From positions 1-10,765 of the forward strand of contig DATJQF010000114.1 of NCBI GenBank assembly GCA_035505995.1: a stretch of DNA of 10,765 nt, written 5' to 3'. Positions 1 to 6,296 of the stretch are shown piece by piece. Below the pieces are notes generated by a model, which had not been told where the DNA came from, ran no database searches, and saw nothing but the letters and a program-made list of their open reading frames with translations. A program made the position numbers and the translations under genes. Origin of the DNA: DATJQF01 sp035505995 (GTDB lineage: Bacteria; Bacteroidota; Bacteroidia; Bacteroidales; FEN-979). How positions within the stretch are numbered: position 1 is the first letter of the stretch; each line of letters begins with the position of its first letter.

Positions 1-35
1 CCGGATCCGGAGGGAATGGATTAAAAACAGGAAAC

Positions 36-449
36 TTACAGTTGGATGAGCCTTTTCGGCTGCAGCTCCGTTTCGAGGCTCCAGGTCGTGGCTACCCCGT
101 TCTTCACCCGGAACACCGCCATATATTTCAACCCGAACTTCTCGATCCAGATCTTCAGAAAAGGTCTTGCTTCCGCCACCTCCTTTTTCAGGTCCTGATC
201 CCGGTCCATATTCTCCGCTTCGCCGGTGATCCTGACCTGGAAGTTTTCCGAGGAAAAGCAGAGCTCCACTTTCGGATTCATCGACAGCTGGCGGTATACC
301 TCCTTTAATTTACCCACCATGAAATAGATGCCCGAATCATCCGCCTTGTGCAGCATCAGCATGCGGACATGCGGGACCGCACCGTCGGCCGTGGCGAGCG
401 CAAACAGGGGATGATCCCTCAGGAACCGGTATATTTCTTCATTTTCCAT
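36..449 (-). CDS. PNPOx-like FMN-binding split-barrel protein
   Basis: This 137-residue protein looks like a small pyridoxamine 5'-phosphate oxidase-family flavoprotein. Visible signs are the N-terminal helix followed by the strand LFALATADG (about 16-24), the strand pair around PHVRMLML (26-33), GIYFMVGKLKEVYRQL (40-55), and the downstream NPKVELCF (58-65), which is the usual order of the FMN split barrel. No signal peptide or membrane segment is seen, so it is cytoplasmic. The family covers oxidases, flavin or F420 reductases and haem-handling proteins, and the substrate cannot be read from sequence. The ATG at 449 shares its A with the TGA of the acyltransferase gene (TGATG), so the two are probably translationally coupled; a GTG one codon upstream is possible. 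Its coupling to the acyl assembly genes hints at a redox step on the product, which is inference. It is the last gene of the run before the window edge. Confidence 0.85.
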   Translation of the reverse strand: MENEEIYRFLRDHPLFALATADGAVPHVRMLMLHKADDSGIYFMVGKLKEVYRQLSMNPKVELCFSSENFQVRITGEAENMDRDQDLKKEVAEARPFLKIWIEKFGLKYMAVFRVKNGVATTWSLETELQPKRLIQL

Positions 450-1372
450 CACTTTTGTCCGCGGGTTTCCAGGTAACCCGGTGCGCTCAGAAACCTGAAA
501 TCGCCGGGGATGAACCTTGAGTTCTTGACCAGATGATGCTCGGGACCCATTTCAACGAAGATCCGGATGCCGTAACCCATCAGGGCGAGTTGTGTTTTAT
601 GCCAGTCCAGAGGCATGAAGAGATTCCTGACCAGCTCTTTCTTCAGGGCGGCGGCAGAGTTGATCAGGGTCTGATCGATGAGCGAAAGGATCCCGGCGTG
701 GGGTTCCCTGACCGGGAGCGCCTCCACGAACTTTGTGAAGGGTGCACGGGTTGGTTGCAACACCCGGGAATGATAGGGAAAGGAACTGTGCATCAGCCTG
801 ACGTGCAAGGCTCCCTCTTCCAGGGCCAGCCGTGTGAATTCCGTCACGTATTCCCGTTCTCCGGAGACGACAAAAGCCACGGGGTTATTCCGGTTCGTGA
901 TTTCGAGGTTCCCCGGGATGCTCCCTGCCAGCGTGACAACGTCTTTTTCCCCGAGCCCGATCACCGAAGCCATCCCGTAACGGTTATCACGGGTCACGTC
1001 CCGGATCAAACGAAAGGCCTCGAGGATCACATCCAGCCCGTCGGTGAAAGCCAGGCTGCCCGCATAATAGCCGGCTGCATAGATCCCCATGCTGTAGCCT
1101 GCCAGCATGCCGGATGACCGTCCCGACTCCCTGAAATAGTCGGAAAGTGCGCTGGAGTAAACATAAGTGAGCAGCTGGCTGGTGAGCTCGTCTTGGGTCG
1201 AAATAACCCCCGGTGGGGTGACGGCATGCAGTACTTCATATCCGGTATGTGAACTCGCCTGATCCAGCAGGATCCGGAAATGTTCCAGGAACCCATCCCG
1301 GTCAGGGAAAGGATCCATGGGGAATTCAGTCGTAAAAGCAGGGAAAATATAAGCCGGTTCCGATGGTTGCAA
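449..1372 (-). CDS. FabD-like free-standing acyltransferase (malonyl-CoA:ACP transacylase family), divergent
   Basis: A discrete acyltransferase of 307 residues, about FabD length, expected to load an acyl or malonyl unit onto the ACP encoded just upstream. The nucleophile motif is GYSMG with Ser94 (family GHSxG) and the partner histidine is His201 in SFPYHS. Other FabD landmarks are NPVAFVVSGE (163-172), NLFMPLDW (240-247) and IFVEMGPE (261-268). Arginines at 121 and 124 could correspond to the FabD arginine that holds the malonyl carboxylate, but the following loop is shorter. The N-terminal loop FPGQGSQ is replaced by FPAFTTE (10-16), so the usual oxyanion-hole glutamine is missing. The start is TTG at 1372, fourteen bases after the ACP stop; the next ATG (codon 19) would cut off the first core strand. 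It could instead act as an acyl hydrolase or use an unusual extender. Operon context suggests ACP loading. Confidence 0.85.
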   Translation of the reverse strand: MQPSEPAYIFPAFTTEFPMDPFPDRDGFLEHFRILLDQASSHTGYEVLHAVTPPGVISTQDELTSQLLTYVYSSALSDYFRESGRSSGMLAGYSMGIYAAGYYAGSLAFTDGLDVILEAFRLIRDVTRDNRYGMASVIGLGEKDVVTLAGSIPGNLEITNRNNPVAFVVSGEREYVTEFTRLALEEGALHVRLMHSSFPYHSRVLQPTRAPFTKFVEALPVREPHAGILSLIDQTLINSAAALKKELVRNLFMPLDWHKTQLALMGYGIRIFVEMGPEHHLVKNSRFIPGDFRFLSAPGYLETRGQK

Positions 1373-1386
1373 GGATCCGATACCTT

Positions 1387-1695
1387 TTATTTATCCAGTT
1401 CCACCAGCTTGTTCTCATGCTCGATGATCAGCATCTGCATGGCGATCAGCTGGCCAATGGTTTCAACGGGGTGTTTGACCGCGTATTTCCCGATGGTTTT
1501 CAGCTCGATATCCAGGTTGTATTTCTTCTTGAAGATCTCGATCAGTTCCAGGAACATCAGGGAATCCCCGTTGATATCCTTAATGATGTTGGTGTTATCG
1601 GTAAGGGTAGACAGGTCCACTTCGCATTCATCGGCAAAGAACTGGAAGACAATGTCCCGGACTTCCTTCAGGGTATTGGGTTTTATCTCGGCCAT
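1387..1695 (-). CDS. Acyl carrier protein, free-standing
   Basis: A 102-residue acyl carrier protein that would carry the growing chain as a phosphopantetheine thioester. The modification site is GDSL with Ser45, preceded by the loop around TNIIKDIN (35-42) and followed by the helix II sequence MFLELIEIFKKKYN (47-60). The first helix is LKEVRDIVFQFFADE (9-23). The protein is longer than a typical 78-residue FabD/FabF partner ACP, the extra part being a C-terminal helix (about 85-102, ending KLVELDK). It is unlikely to be the housekeeping AcpP because it lies next to a divergent AT and other specialised acyl genes rather than beside FabH/FabD/FabG. The gene is followed fourteen bases later by the acyltransferase gene, its probable loading enzyme. 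It is preceded by an AT-rich spacer of 187 bases with a possible promoter. Confidence 0.93.
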   Translation of the reverse strand: MAEIKPNTLKEVRDIVFQFFADECEVDLSTLTDNTNIIKDINGDSLMFLELIEIFKKKYNLDIELKTIGKYAVKHPVETIGQLIAMQMLIIEHENKLVELDK

Positions 1696-1882
1696 AGGAG
1701 GGGTATCTCAATGGAATTCGGCAGTAAAAGTATAAAAATTTTTGATTTTTGATTGCCGATAGTTGATGGTATTGCTGATTTTTGGTTTCAGACTGTTGAT
1801 ATTGAGGATATTGCCTGATATATATTCAAAATAAGATCGGCGATCGTCAATCTGAAATGCAATCGGAACCGTAAATCTAGAA
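1696..1882. other. AT-rich spacer between KS and ACP genes with degenerate repeats
   Basis: This 187-base stretch holds no convincing gene. It is markedly richer in A and T than the flanking genes and contains low-complexity runs: a tandem TTTTTGA pair at 1739-1752, related GATTTTTGG-type words to about 1800, and, overlapping into the KS stop, the 1849-1884 copy of an element also seen at 4701-4730. It probably carries the promoter for the ACP, AT and PNPOx-like genes. No terminator-like hairpin was evident by eye. Confidence 0.6.
1725..1732 (-). promoter_or_regulatory. Candidate -7-like box (TACTTTTA) before the ACP gene
   Basis: On the minus strand, TACTTTTA lies 29 bases upstream of the ACP ATG at 1695, in the AT-rich spacer after the KS gene. 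It is one mismatch from the Bacteroidota -7 consensus and identical to the box before the hotdog gene. No matching -33 element is seen. Confidence 0.25.
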
Positions 1883-1884
1883 TC
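1849..1884. repeat. AT-rich degenerate intergenic element, copy 1
   Basis: Starts AATCTGAAATGCAATCGGAA and ends GTAAATCTAGAATC. It aligns with 4701-4730 (AATCTAAAATACAATCAAAA then ATCTAAAATC) with a few substitutions and one small gap. Its last two bases run into the KS stop codon. Confidence 0.5.
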
Positions 1885-3112
1885 AAATATCTGTTCCCGG
1901 GTATTTCCTGAAAACGAGGGTGGCGTTATGTCCTCCGAACCCGAATGAGTTCGAAAGCGCCACGCGGATTTCCTGTTTTCTGGCCTGGTTCGGGACATAA
2001 TCCAGGTCCAGGTCGGGATCGGGTTGATCCAGGTTGATGGTGGGGGGGAGGATCCCGTTCTCGAGGCTGAGCACCGTGATGATGCCTTCGATGACCCCGG
2101 CGGCCCCGATCGTATGCCCGATCATCGATTTGGAAGAGGAAACCGGGATCGCCCGGGCCCTTTCCCCGAAGACCTTTTTGATCGCCATCGTTTCATACCG
2201 GTCGTTCAGCTCGGTGGAGGTGCCGTGGGCATTGATGTAGTCCACTTCTTCCTTATAGATGCCGGCATTCCGGAGCGCTTTTTCCATAGTCTCCGCCATG
2301 CCTTCCCCATCCTTCATCGGGGCCATGATGTTATATCCCTCGCTGGAAAAGCCATACCCGGCCAGTTCCGCATGGATCTTCGCGTTACGGGCTTTTGCAA
2401 AGCTTTCGGACTCCAGGATCATCACCCCGGCTCCTTCCCCGATCACAAACCCGTCCCGGTCCCGTGAAAAGGGCTTGCTGGCTTTCTCCGGGGGATCGTT
2501 GGCAACGGAGAGTGCATACAGGGAATTGAACCCCGTGATCTCTTCCCGGTTGATGATGGAATCCGCACCGCCGGTGATCACGACATCCGCCTGGCCGCTG
2601 CGGATCAGATCCTGTCCCAGGCCGATGGCATAGGCCGAGGACGCGCACGCGGTATTCACCACGAAATTCGGCCCGCCCAGCTGGTATTCCAGGGAGATCC
2701 ACGCCGACATGGAATTCGTCATGCTCTTGAAGATGGTATTCTGAGGCGTGGTGTCCTTCTCGGAGCTGGAGTTCCCGGTGTTCACGACGCCGAGGATCAC
2801 GGCGCATCGCGACCGGTCGAGGGCGGCGAAGTTCAACCCGCTCGCTTCAATCGCACGCTTGGCGGCCACCATGCACATGCGGGTGACCCGTGTCATCTGG
2901 CCGGCCGCCCTTTTCTTGATGTACTGGCGGGAAATTTCCTCGAATTCGGCCGGAACTTCGGCGGCGATCCGGGTCACATTCCCGGAGGCATCGAACAGCG
3001 TGATCTTCCGAACCCCGCTCTTTCCGGCCACGAGGTTCTTCCAGTTGGTATCCAAATCCAACCCGAGGGATGAGATCATACTCATCCCGGTGATCACTGT
3101 CTTTTCAGCCAT
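1883..3112 (-). CDS. FabF-like beta-ketoacyl-ACP synthase (KS)
   Basis: A full-length (409 residues) KASII-type condensing enzyme. It should join a malonyl-ACP unit to an acyl chain by decarboxylative Claisen condensation. All three catalytic residues are present: Cys156 in TACASSA, His296 in AHGTSTELND and His333 in SMIGHTIGAAG. The C-terminal glycine-rich SNSFGFGGHN (387-396) is intact. Because the cysteine is retained, it is a true condensing KS and neither a chain-length factor nor the decarboxylase-type KS (Cys to Ser) of HMG beta-branching cassettes. No chain-length-factor partner lies in the window. It follows the haem protein gene by 24 bases and is separated from the ACP gene by 187 bases of AT-rich DNA. 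The specialised neighbours argue against the housekeeping FabF. Chain length and substrate cannot be told. Confidence 0.93.
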   Translation of the reverse strand: MAEKTVITGMSMISSLGLDLDTNWKNLVAGKSGVRKITLFDASGNVTRIAAEVPAEFEEISRQYIKKRAAGQMTRVTRMCMVAAKRAIEASGLNFAALDRSRCAVILGVVNTGNSSSEKDTTPQNTIFKSMTNSMSAWISLEYQLGGPNFVVNTACASSAYAIGLGQDLIRSGQADVVITGGADSIINREEITGFNSLYALSVANDPPEKASKPFSRDRDGFVIGEGAGVMILESESFAKARNAKIHAELAGYGFSSEGYNIMAPMKDGEGMAETMEKALRNAGIYKEEVDYINAHGTSTELNDRYETMAIKKVFGERARAIPVSSSKSMIGHTIGAAGVIEGIITVLSLENGILPPTINLDQPDPDLDLDYVPNQARKQEIRVALSNSFGFGGHNATLVFRKYPGTDI

Positions 3113-3136
3113 ATGGGTTTCCGCCGGGATGATAAA

Positions 3137-3526
3137 TTAAGGATTCATCTTGCTGGCCCAGGTGCAGATCGCCTGCTTGTCTTTATCGGTCGGGATACGG
3201 TCCGCATTGTTCTTCCTCCAGCCTTTGGGGGGCATGCCGTCTTTCTGGAGGATCTTGCAGATATCCATGGCTTTTGCCGCCAGCTTTTCGGGGGGCAGCT
3301 TGTTGATATCCGAAAAGTTCACATGGGACCTTGCCATGGGATTCCCGTCGGAGGAATGACAATCCATGCAGGAATTTTCAAAGATCTTCATGATGGAGTC
3401 GGGCACGGCTGCCGTGGGGGCGCTCACCGGTCTCATGGAGCTGGCAGCGGGGGAGGGCATAAGAATGATAGCGGCAGCAATGGCAATTCCCATCACGGCC
3501 AGCAGGATGGTCAGTTTCTTTTTCAT
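3137..3526 (-). CDS. Secreted monohaem c-type (Haem_bd-like) protein
   Basis: A 129-residue periplasmic or membrane-anchored haem protein. Residues 1-25 are an N-terminal signal or anchor (MKKK followed by a hydrophobic run), then a Ala/Pro/Ser-rich linker to about 43. The haem c attachment motif is CMDCH (Cys53, Cys56, His57) and Met98 in DGMPP is the likely distal ligand. The ending DKDKQAICTWA matches the closing helix of the Bacteroidota Haem_bd family. Cys90 and Cys121 are extra and could form a disulphide. I prefer the ATG at 3526 over the in-frame ATG at 3547: it gives a classic KKK signal peptide, an A-rich leader, and sits about 30 bases below a TACATTTG box, as do other starts here. 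Its stop lies 24 bases before the KS gene, so the two are probably cotranscribed. A periplasmic electron carrier inside an acyl assembly cluster is odd. Confidence 0.85.
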   Translation of the reverse strand: MKKKLTILLAVMGIAIAAAIILMPSPAASSMRPVSAPTAAVPDSIMKIFENSCMDCHSSDGNPMARSHVNFSDINKLPPEKLAAKAMDICKILQKDGMPPKGWRKNNADRIPTDKDKQAICTWASKMNP

Positions 3527-3557
3527 GGTTTTTTGTTTAAACAGCATTTCTTTCGCA

Positions 3558-3565
3558 CAAATGTA
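3558..3565 (-). promoter_or_regulatory. Candidate Bacteroidota -7 box (TACATTTG) for haem protein and KS genes
   Basis: Read on the minus strand, TACATTTG fits the Bacteroidota -7 consensus TAnnTTTG exactly and lies 31 bases upstream of the ATG at 3526. No clear -33 TTTG is found at the usual distance (CCTG is there). A start site just downstream would leave an A-rich leader of roughly 20-25 bases. The match is by eye only. Confidence 0.45.
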
Positions 3566-3584
3566 ACAAAACTTGCTCTACGGA

Positions 3585-3614
3585 TCAGGGGAACAAGTTT
3601 TTTCAGGGGAACAA
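3585..3614 (+). repeat. 12-base direct repeat, duplicated 3' end of the HAD gene
   Basis: The 12-mer TCAGGGGAACAA occurs at 3585-3596 and again at 3603-3614, an 18-base period. The copy at 3603 contains the stop and last three codons (LFP, stop) of the dehydrogenase gene; the other copy lies just downstream of the gene as read. This looks like a short tandem duplication across the end of the gene. No function is evident. Confidence 0.8.
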
Positions 3615-4643
3615 ATTCCATTCCACTCCGAAATATTCGTTGAGTGAATCTTTCAGTTCGTCCAGTGGGATTCCGGAACGGGCGCCGAAACGCTTGATCG
3701 CCGAGATCAGGGTATGCCGCAGGTGCGTGACGATCTCGCCGGTCATCCCAGGATCGGATTCCGGGACCGGGGGCTCGCCTGATCCGGGATAATCGTAATA
3801 CCCGCGTCCGCTTTTCTGGCCCAGGTCTCCGCGCTGCACCCGTTGCTCCAGGTCACGGATCAGACCTGCGTAATAATCCTTGTGGGGATAGTCGCGGGTG
3901 TAGTTTTTTACGGAAGCCAGCATGGTATCCAGCCCAACGCTGTCAAAAAAACAAAATACACCGGCCTGGAAGAAGTTTTCCGTGACGATCCGGTCCATCC
4001 GGCGGAAGGTAATGTTGCTGTCCTGCACCAGGCGGAAGGCTTCATTCTGAAAATCGAGGAAGATCCGGTTCAGGATAAAGCTGTTGGATTCTGTCAGCAG
4101 CAGGAAATTGCGCCGGATCGCTCCCAGGAAATCCAGGAGCGTCTGGCGGGTTCCCCCGGAAGTCCCTTTCGGAAGGGTCAGCTCCACGATATTTTTCAGC
4201 GCGACCGGGTAAAAGAAATGCAGCCCGGCAAAATTCTCCAGCCGTCCGGTCGACGGGCACAGCTCGGAAGGCAGGATGGAAGATGAATTACTGGTGAAGA
4301 TGCACTCTTGGGCGATGATCCGGTCGACGGTACGGAAAAAATTCAGCTTCAGTTCCCGGTCCTCGCTGATGGACTCGATCAGGAGGCTGCAGCCGGCAAG
4401 ATCCTCATCCCGGGAAGTGACCAGAGTCGAAGCATGGCGGATCGCCAGGACCTTTTCATCCAGGATCCCGCTTTCACCGGCGCGCCGCAGCTTCTTCTCC
4501 ACATTCCTGCGGAGCCGGTCCGTATCGGAGGAAGGATGGCATTTCCAGATCAGGGGGAAGGGAAAATCAAAGAGATAATTGAAAATGTTGGTCCCCATTT
4601 TCCCGTCTCCCGCGATCCCGATGACGAAATTTCCAGCGTTCAT
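3603..4643 (-). CDS. 3-hydroxyacyl-CoA dehydrogenase (HAD/Hbd family)
   Basis: A 346-residue NAD(P)-dependent 3-hydroxyacyl-CoA dehydrogenase, which interconverts 3-hydroxyacyl and 3-ketoacyl thioesters. The Rossmann motif is GIAGDGKMG (9-17). Catalytic residues are recognisable: the SNSSS segment (118-122), His142 in HFFYPV (usual HFFNPV, so Asn to Tyr), Glu154 and Asn192 in LNRIF. The C-terminal domain closes with GQKSGRGYYDY (275-285), the family GxKTGxGFYxY motif. About 60 residues follow that are not needed for the core fold, with a probable helix around TGEIVTHLRHTLISAIK. In this cluster, which has no FabG-type reductase in view, it may act as the ketoreductase of the assembly line; degradation of acyl-CoA is the alternative. 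It is flanked by spacers on both sides and may be its own transcription unit. Confidence 0.9.
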   Translation of the reverse strand: MNAGNFVIGIAGDGKMGTNIFNYLFDFPFPLIWKCHPSSDTDRLRRNVEKKLRRAGESGILDEKVLAIRHASTLVTSRDEDLAGCSLLIESISEDRELKLNFFRTVDRIIAQECIFTSNSSSILPSELCPSTGRLENFAGLHFFYPVALKNIVELTLPKGTSGGTRQTLLDFLGAIRRNFLLLTESNSFILNRIFLDFQNEAFRLVQDSNITFRRMDRIVTENFFQAGVFCFFDSVGLDTMLASVKNYTRDYPHKDYYAGLIRDLEQRVQRGDLGQKSGRGYYDYPGSGEPPVPESDPGMTGEIVTHLRHTLISAIKRFGARSGIPLDELKDSLNEYFGVEWNLFP

Positions 4644-4670
4644 ATCTTACCACGGATTTTCACGGAGCAG

Positions 4671-4703
4671 CACAGATAAATCACAGATTTGTAAATCCGC
4701 AAT
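4671..4703 (-). promoter_or_regulatory. Candidate promoter for the 3-hydroxyacyl-CoA dehydrogenase gene
   Basis: On the minus strand, ATTG (4703-4700) is followed after 21 bases by TATCTGTG (4678-4671), one mismatch from the Bacteroidota -7 consensus TAnnTTTG, with the spacing expected for a -33 TTG element. The box lies 28 bases upstream of the ATG at 4643. It overlaps a low-complexity, repeat-rich spacer, so chance matches are likely enough to keep confidence low. Confidence 0.3.
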
Positions 4704-4730
4704 CTAAAATACAATCAAAAATCTAAAATC
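4701..4730. repeat. AT-rich degenerate intergenic element, copy 2
   Basis: This part of the 99-base spacer between the dehydrogenase and radical SAM genes reads AATCTAAAATACAATCAAAA then ATCTAAAATC. It lines up with 1849-1884 in the other AT-rich spacer, with a small gap. The neighbouring stretch 4651-4690 has short repeats of its own (CACGGA twice, CACAGAT twice). Such low-complexity tracts are common between genes of some Bacteroidota. Confidence 0.55.
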
Positions 4731-4742
4731 CTGAATCGTAGA

Positions 4743-6296
4743 TCAGGAATTAACCTGTCTGTCTTTCCAGGGTCCCTGGTCATATTTCCTGACCATTGCC
4801 CGGTAAGCTTCCATGTTTTTCTTATGGACCCGGATATGCCGATGGTATCCCAGCATGGACAACAGGAAGCCCATGCCTTTGTCGATCGCGATCTTTCTCC
4901 TGCGGATCAGTCCGAACAGGAAGAAAAAGAGTTTCCTCTTCTCCCGGTCCGATGTAAAAAGGAATTCTTTCACCGTGATCCAGGTGAGCCTTGCTTTTAG
5001 CCAGGCCGGGATATCTCCTCCCTGCCGGGTGAACGCGCCATGAATGAACAGGGATTCGGCCTTTTTCCGGATGGTATCGAAGGAGTAAAGCCGGGCGATC
5101 GTATCCATATAGGTGTCGAAGAGGTCGATCTGGGACATATTCTGGTAATGCAGGGTGGGGAAATGGCCGACCCCGTTCTCGGGAGGGCAATCCGCCAGCC
5201 GCCCTTCCAGCTTGTAGCGCTTATAGGTTTCCGAACCCGGAGGCGCGTTCAGCAGGTGCAGGTTGACATTGGGAAGGCTCATGGCCAGCGTGAAATCGAA
5301 TATCCGGCCGAATTCCTCCAGGGTGTCATGGTCGAACCCGACCACAAAGGAGGCATTGATGTGGATCCCCCTGGCGTGGATCCTGCGGATGGCCTCTTCA
5401 TAAATGGTGGCCGACTGGTTATGGCGCTTGCGGGATTCCTCCAGGCTTCCCGGGTTCAGCGATTCAAACCCGATGAGGATGTTAAAGCATCCGGCCTCGG
5501 CCATCAGGTCGAGCAGCTCCGGGTCATTGGCCACGTCGAGGCTGCACATGCAGCCCCAGCTGATCTTCAGCGGGATCAGGGCCTGCATCAGCTCTTTCGC
5601 GTACCGCTTGTTGATGGTCAGGTTGTCGTCGACGAAAAAGAAATACTTCGAAGGCGCCGACCGGATCTCGTCCACCACATTATCAATATCCCGGTAGCGC
5701 ATTTTCCGGCCGAACATTTTCGAGACGAGGCAGAAATCGCAGTTGAACGGACAACCCCTCGAAACCTGTATGGCAACCTGGAAGATCCGGCTCATATTCA
5801 CCAGGTCCCAGCGGGGTGCCTTCTGGCGGGTGTAGAGCGGACATTCGTCGTGACGGTATACCGGTTTCAGGGAGCCGTTCTCGAAATCTTTCAGGCATTG
5901 CTCCCACAATCCCTCCGCTTCACCCGATACTACGCTGTCGCAATGTTTCAGCGCATCCTCCGCCATGAACGAGGCATAGGGGCCGCCCATCACCACTTTG
6001 CTTCCCAGGGCCCGGTACCGGTCGGCCAGCTCGTAGGCACGCGTGATCGTGGCAGCCAGCGTGGTGATCCCGACAATATCCGGAACGAAATGATCCGGCA
6101 GCTTTTCAATCTCTTCATCAAAGATGCGGATCCGGTAATGATCCGGAGTCAGCGCGGCCACCGTGGGAAGGGCCAGCGGGATCATCAGCCTTTTCTTTCC
6201 GAAGATCCGGGCCAGCTCATTATGGGCGGGATAGTTGATGTACTTCTGGGCCGGACTGATCAGGAACAGATCATATTTCTTCAGGTCGTTCGTCAT
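4743..6296 (-). CDS. B12-binding radical SAM enzyme, HpnP/HpnR-like (class B methylase type)
   Basis: A 517-residue cytoplasmic radical SAM protein with an N-terminal cobalamin-binding domain. The B12-type Rossmann domain spans about 20-140 (IVGITTLAATI at 74-84, VVMGGPYAS at 101-109, VVSGEAEGLWE at 122-132). The 4Fe-4S cluster motif is CPFNCDFC with Cys182, Cys186 and Cys189. The segments IQVSRGC before it and FGRK after it, and a C-terminal domain beginning near 330, recall the DUF4070 type of the hopanoid C-2/C-3 methylases. Known members transfer a methyl from methylcobalamin to unactivated carbon of lipids, and related enzymes rearrange or cyclise carbon skeletons. Here the likely substrate is the acyl chain made by the neighbouring genes, by inference from context. 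Its start overlaps the stop of the KASIII-like gene by four bases (ATGA), so the two are coupled. Hopanoid genes are not present in the window. Confidence 0.9.
   Translation of the reverse strand: MTNDLKKYDLFLISPAQKYINYPAHNELARIFGKKRLMIPLALPTVAALTPDHYRIRIFDEEIEKLPDHFVPDIVGITTLAATITRAYELADRYRALGSKVVMGGPYASFMAEDALKHCDSVVSGEAEGLWEQCLKDFENGSLKPVYRHDECPLYTRQKAPRWDLVNMSRIFQVAIQVSRGCPFNCDFCLVSKMFGRKMRYRDIDNVVDEIRSAPSKYFFFVDDNLTINKRYAKELMQALIPLKISWGCMCSLDVANDPELLDLMAEAGCFNILIGFESLNPGSLEESRKRHNQSATIYEEAIRRIHARGIHINASFVVGFDHDTLEEFGRIFDFTLAMSLPNVNLHLLNAPPGSETYKRYKLEGRLADCPPENGVGHFPTLHYQNMSQIDLFDTYMDTIARLYSFDTIRKKAESLFIHGAFTRQGGDIPAWLKARLTWITVKEFLFTSDREKRKLFFFLFGLIRRRKIAIDKGMGFLLSMLGYHRHIRVHKKNMEAYRAMVRKYDQGPWKDRQVNS

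Noticed and set aside
1696..1752. A perfect AGGAGGGG followed seven bases later by ATG on the plus strand (1711), giving a 13-codon frame.
   Set aside because: The frame is tiny and runs into the AT-rich spacer, and the site is simply the reverse strand of the ACP leader. Genes here do not otherwise use Shine-Dalgarno sites.
449..3112. Housekeeping fatty acid synthesis genes (fabD, acpP, fabF).
   Set aside because: The AT loop is divergent, the ACP is long, and no fabH, fabG, plsX or rpmF is adjacent, so this is more likely a specialised set.
3527..3547. The upstream ATG at 3547 as start of the haem protein.
   Set aside because: The ATG at 3526 gives a better signal peptide and a normal distance from the TACATTTG box; the upstream start would leave almost no leader. 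Not fully excluded.
4651..4690. A CRISPR or structured repeat array from the CACGGA and CACAGAT words.
   Set aside because: Only two short, imperfect copies of each word are present, with no constant spacing; it is low-complexity spacer DNA.
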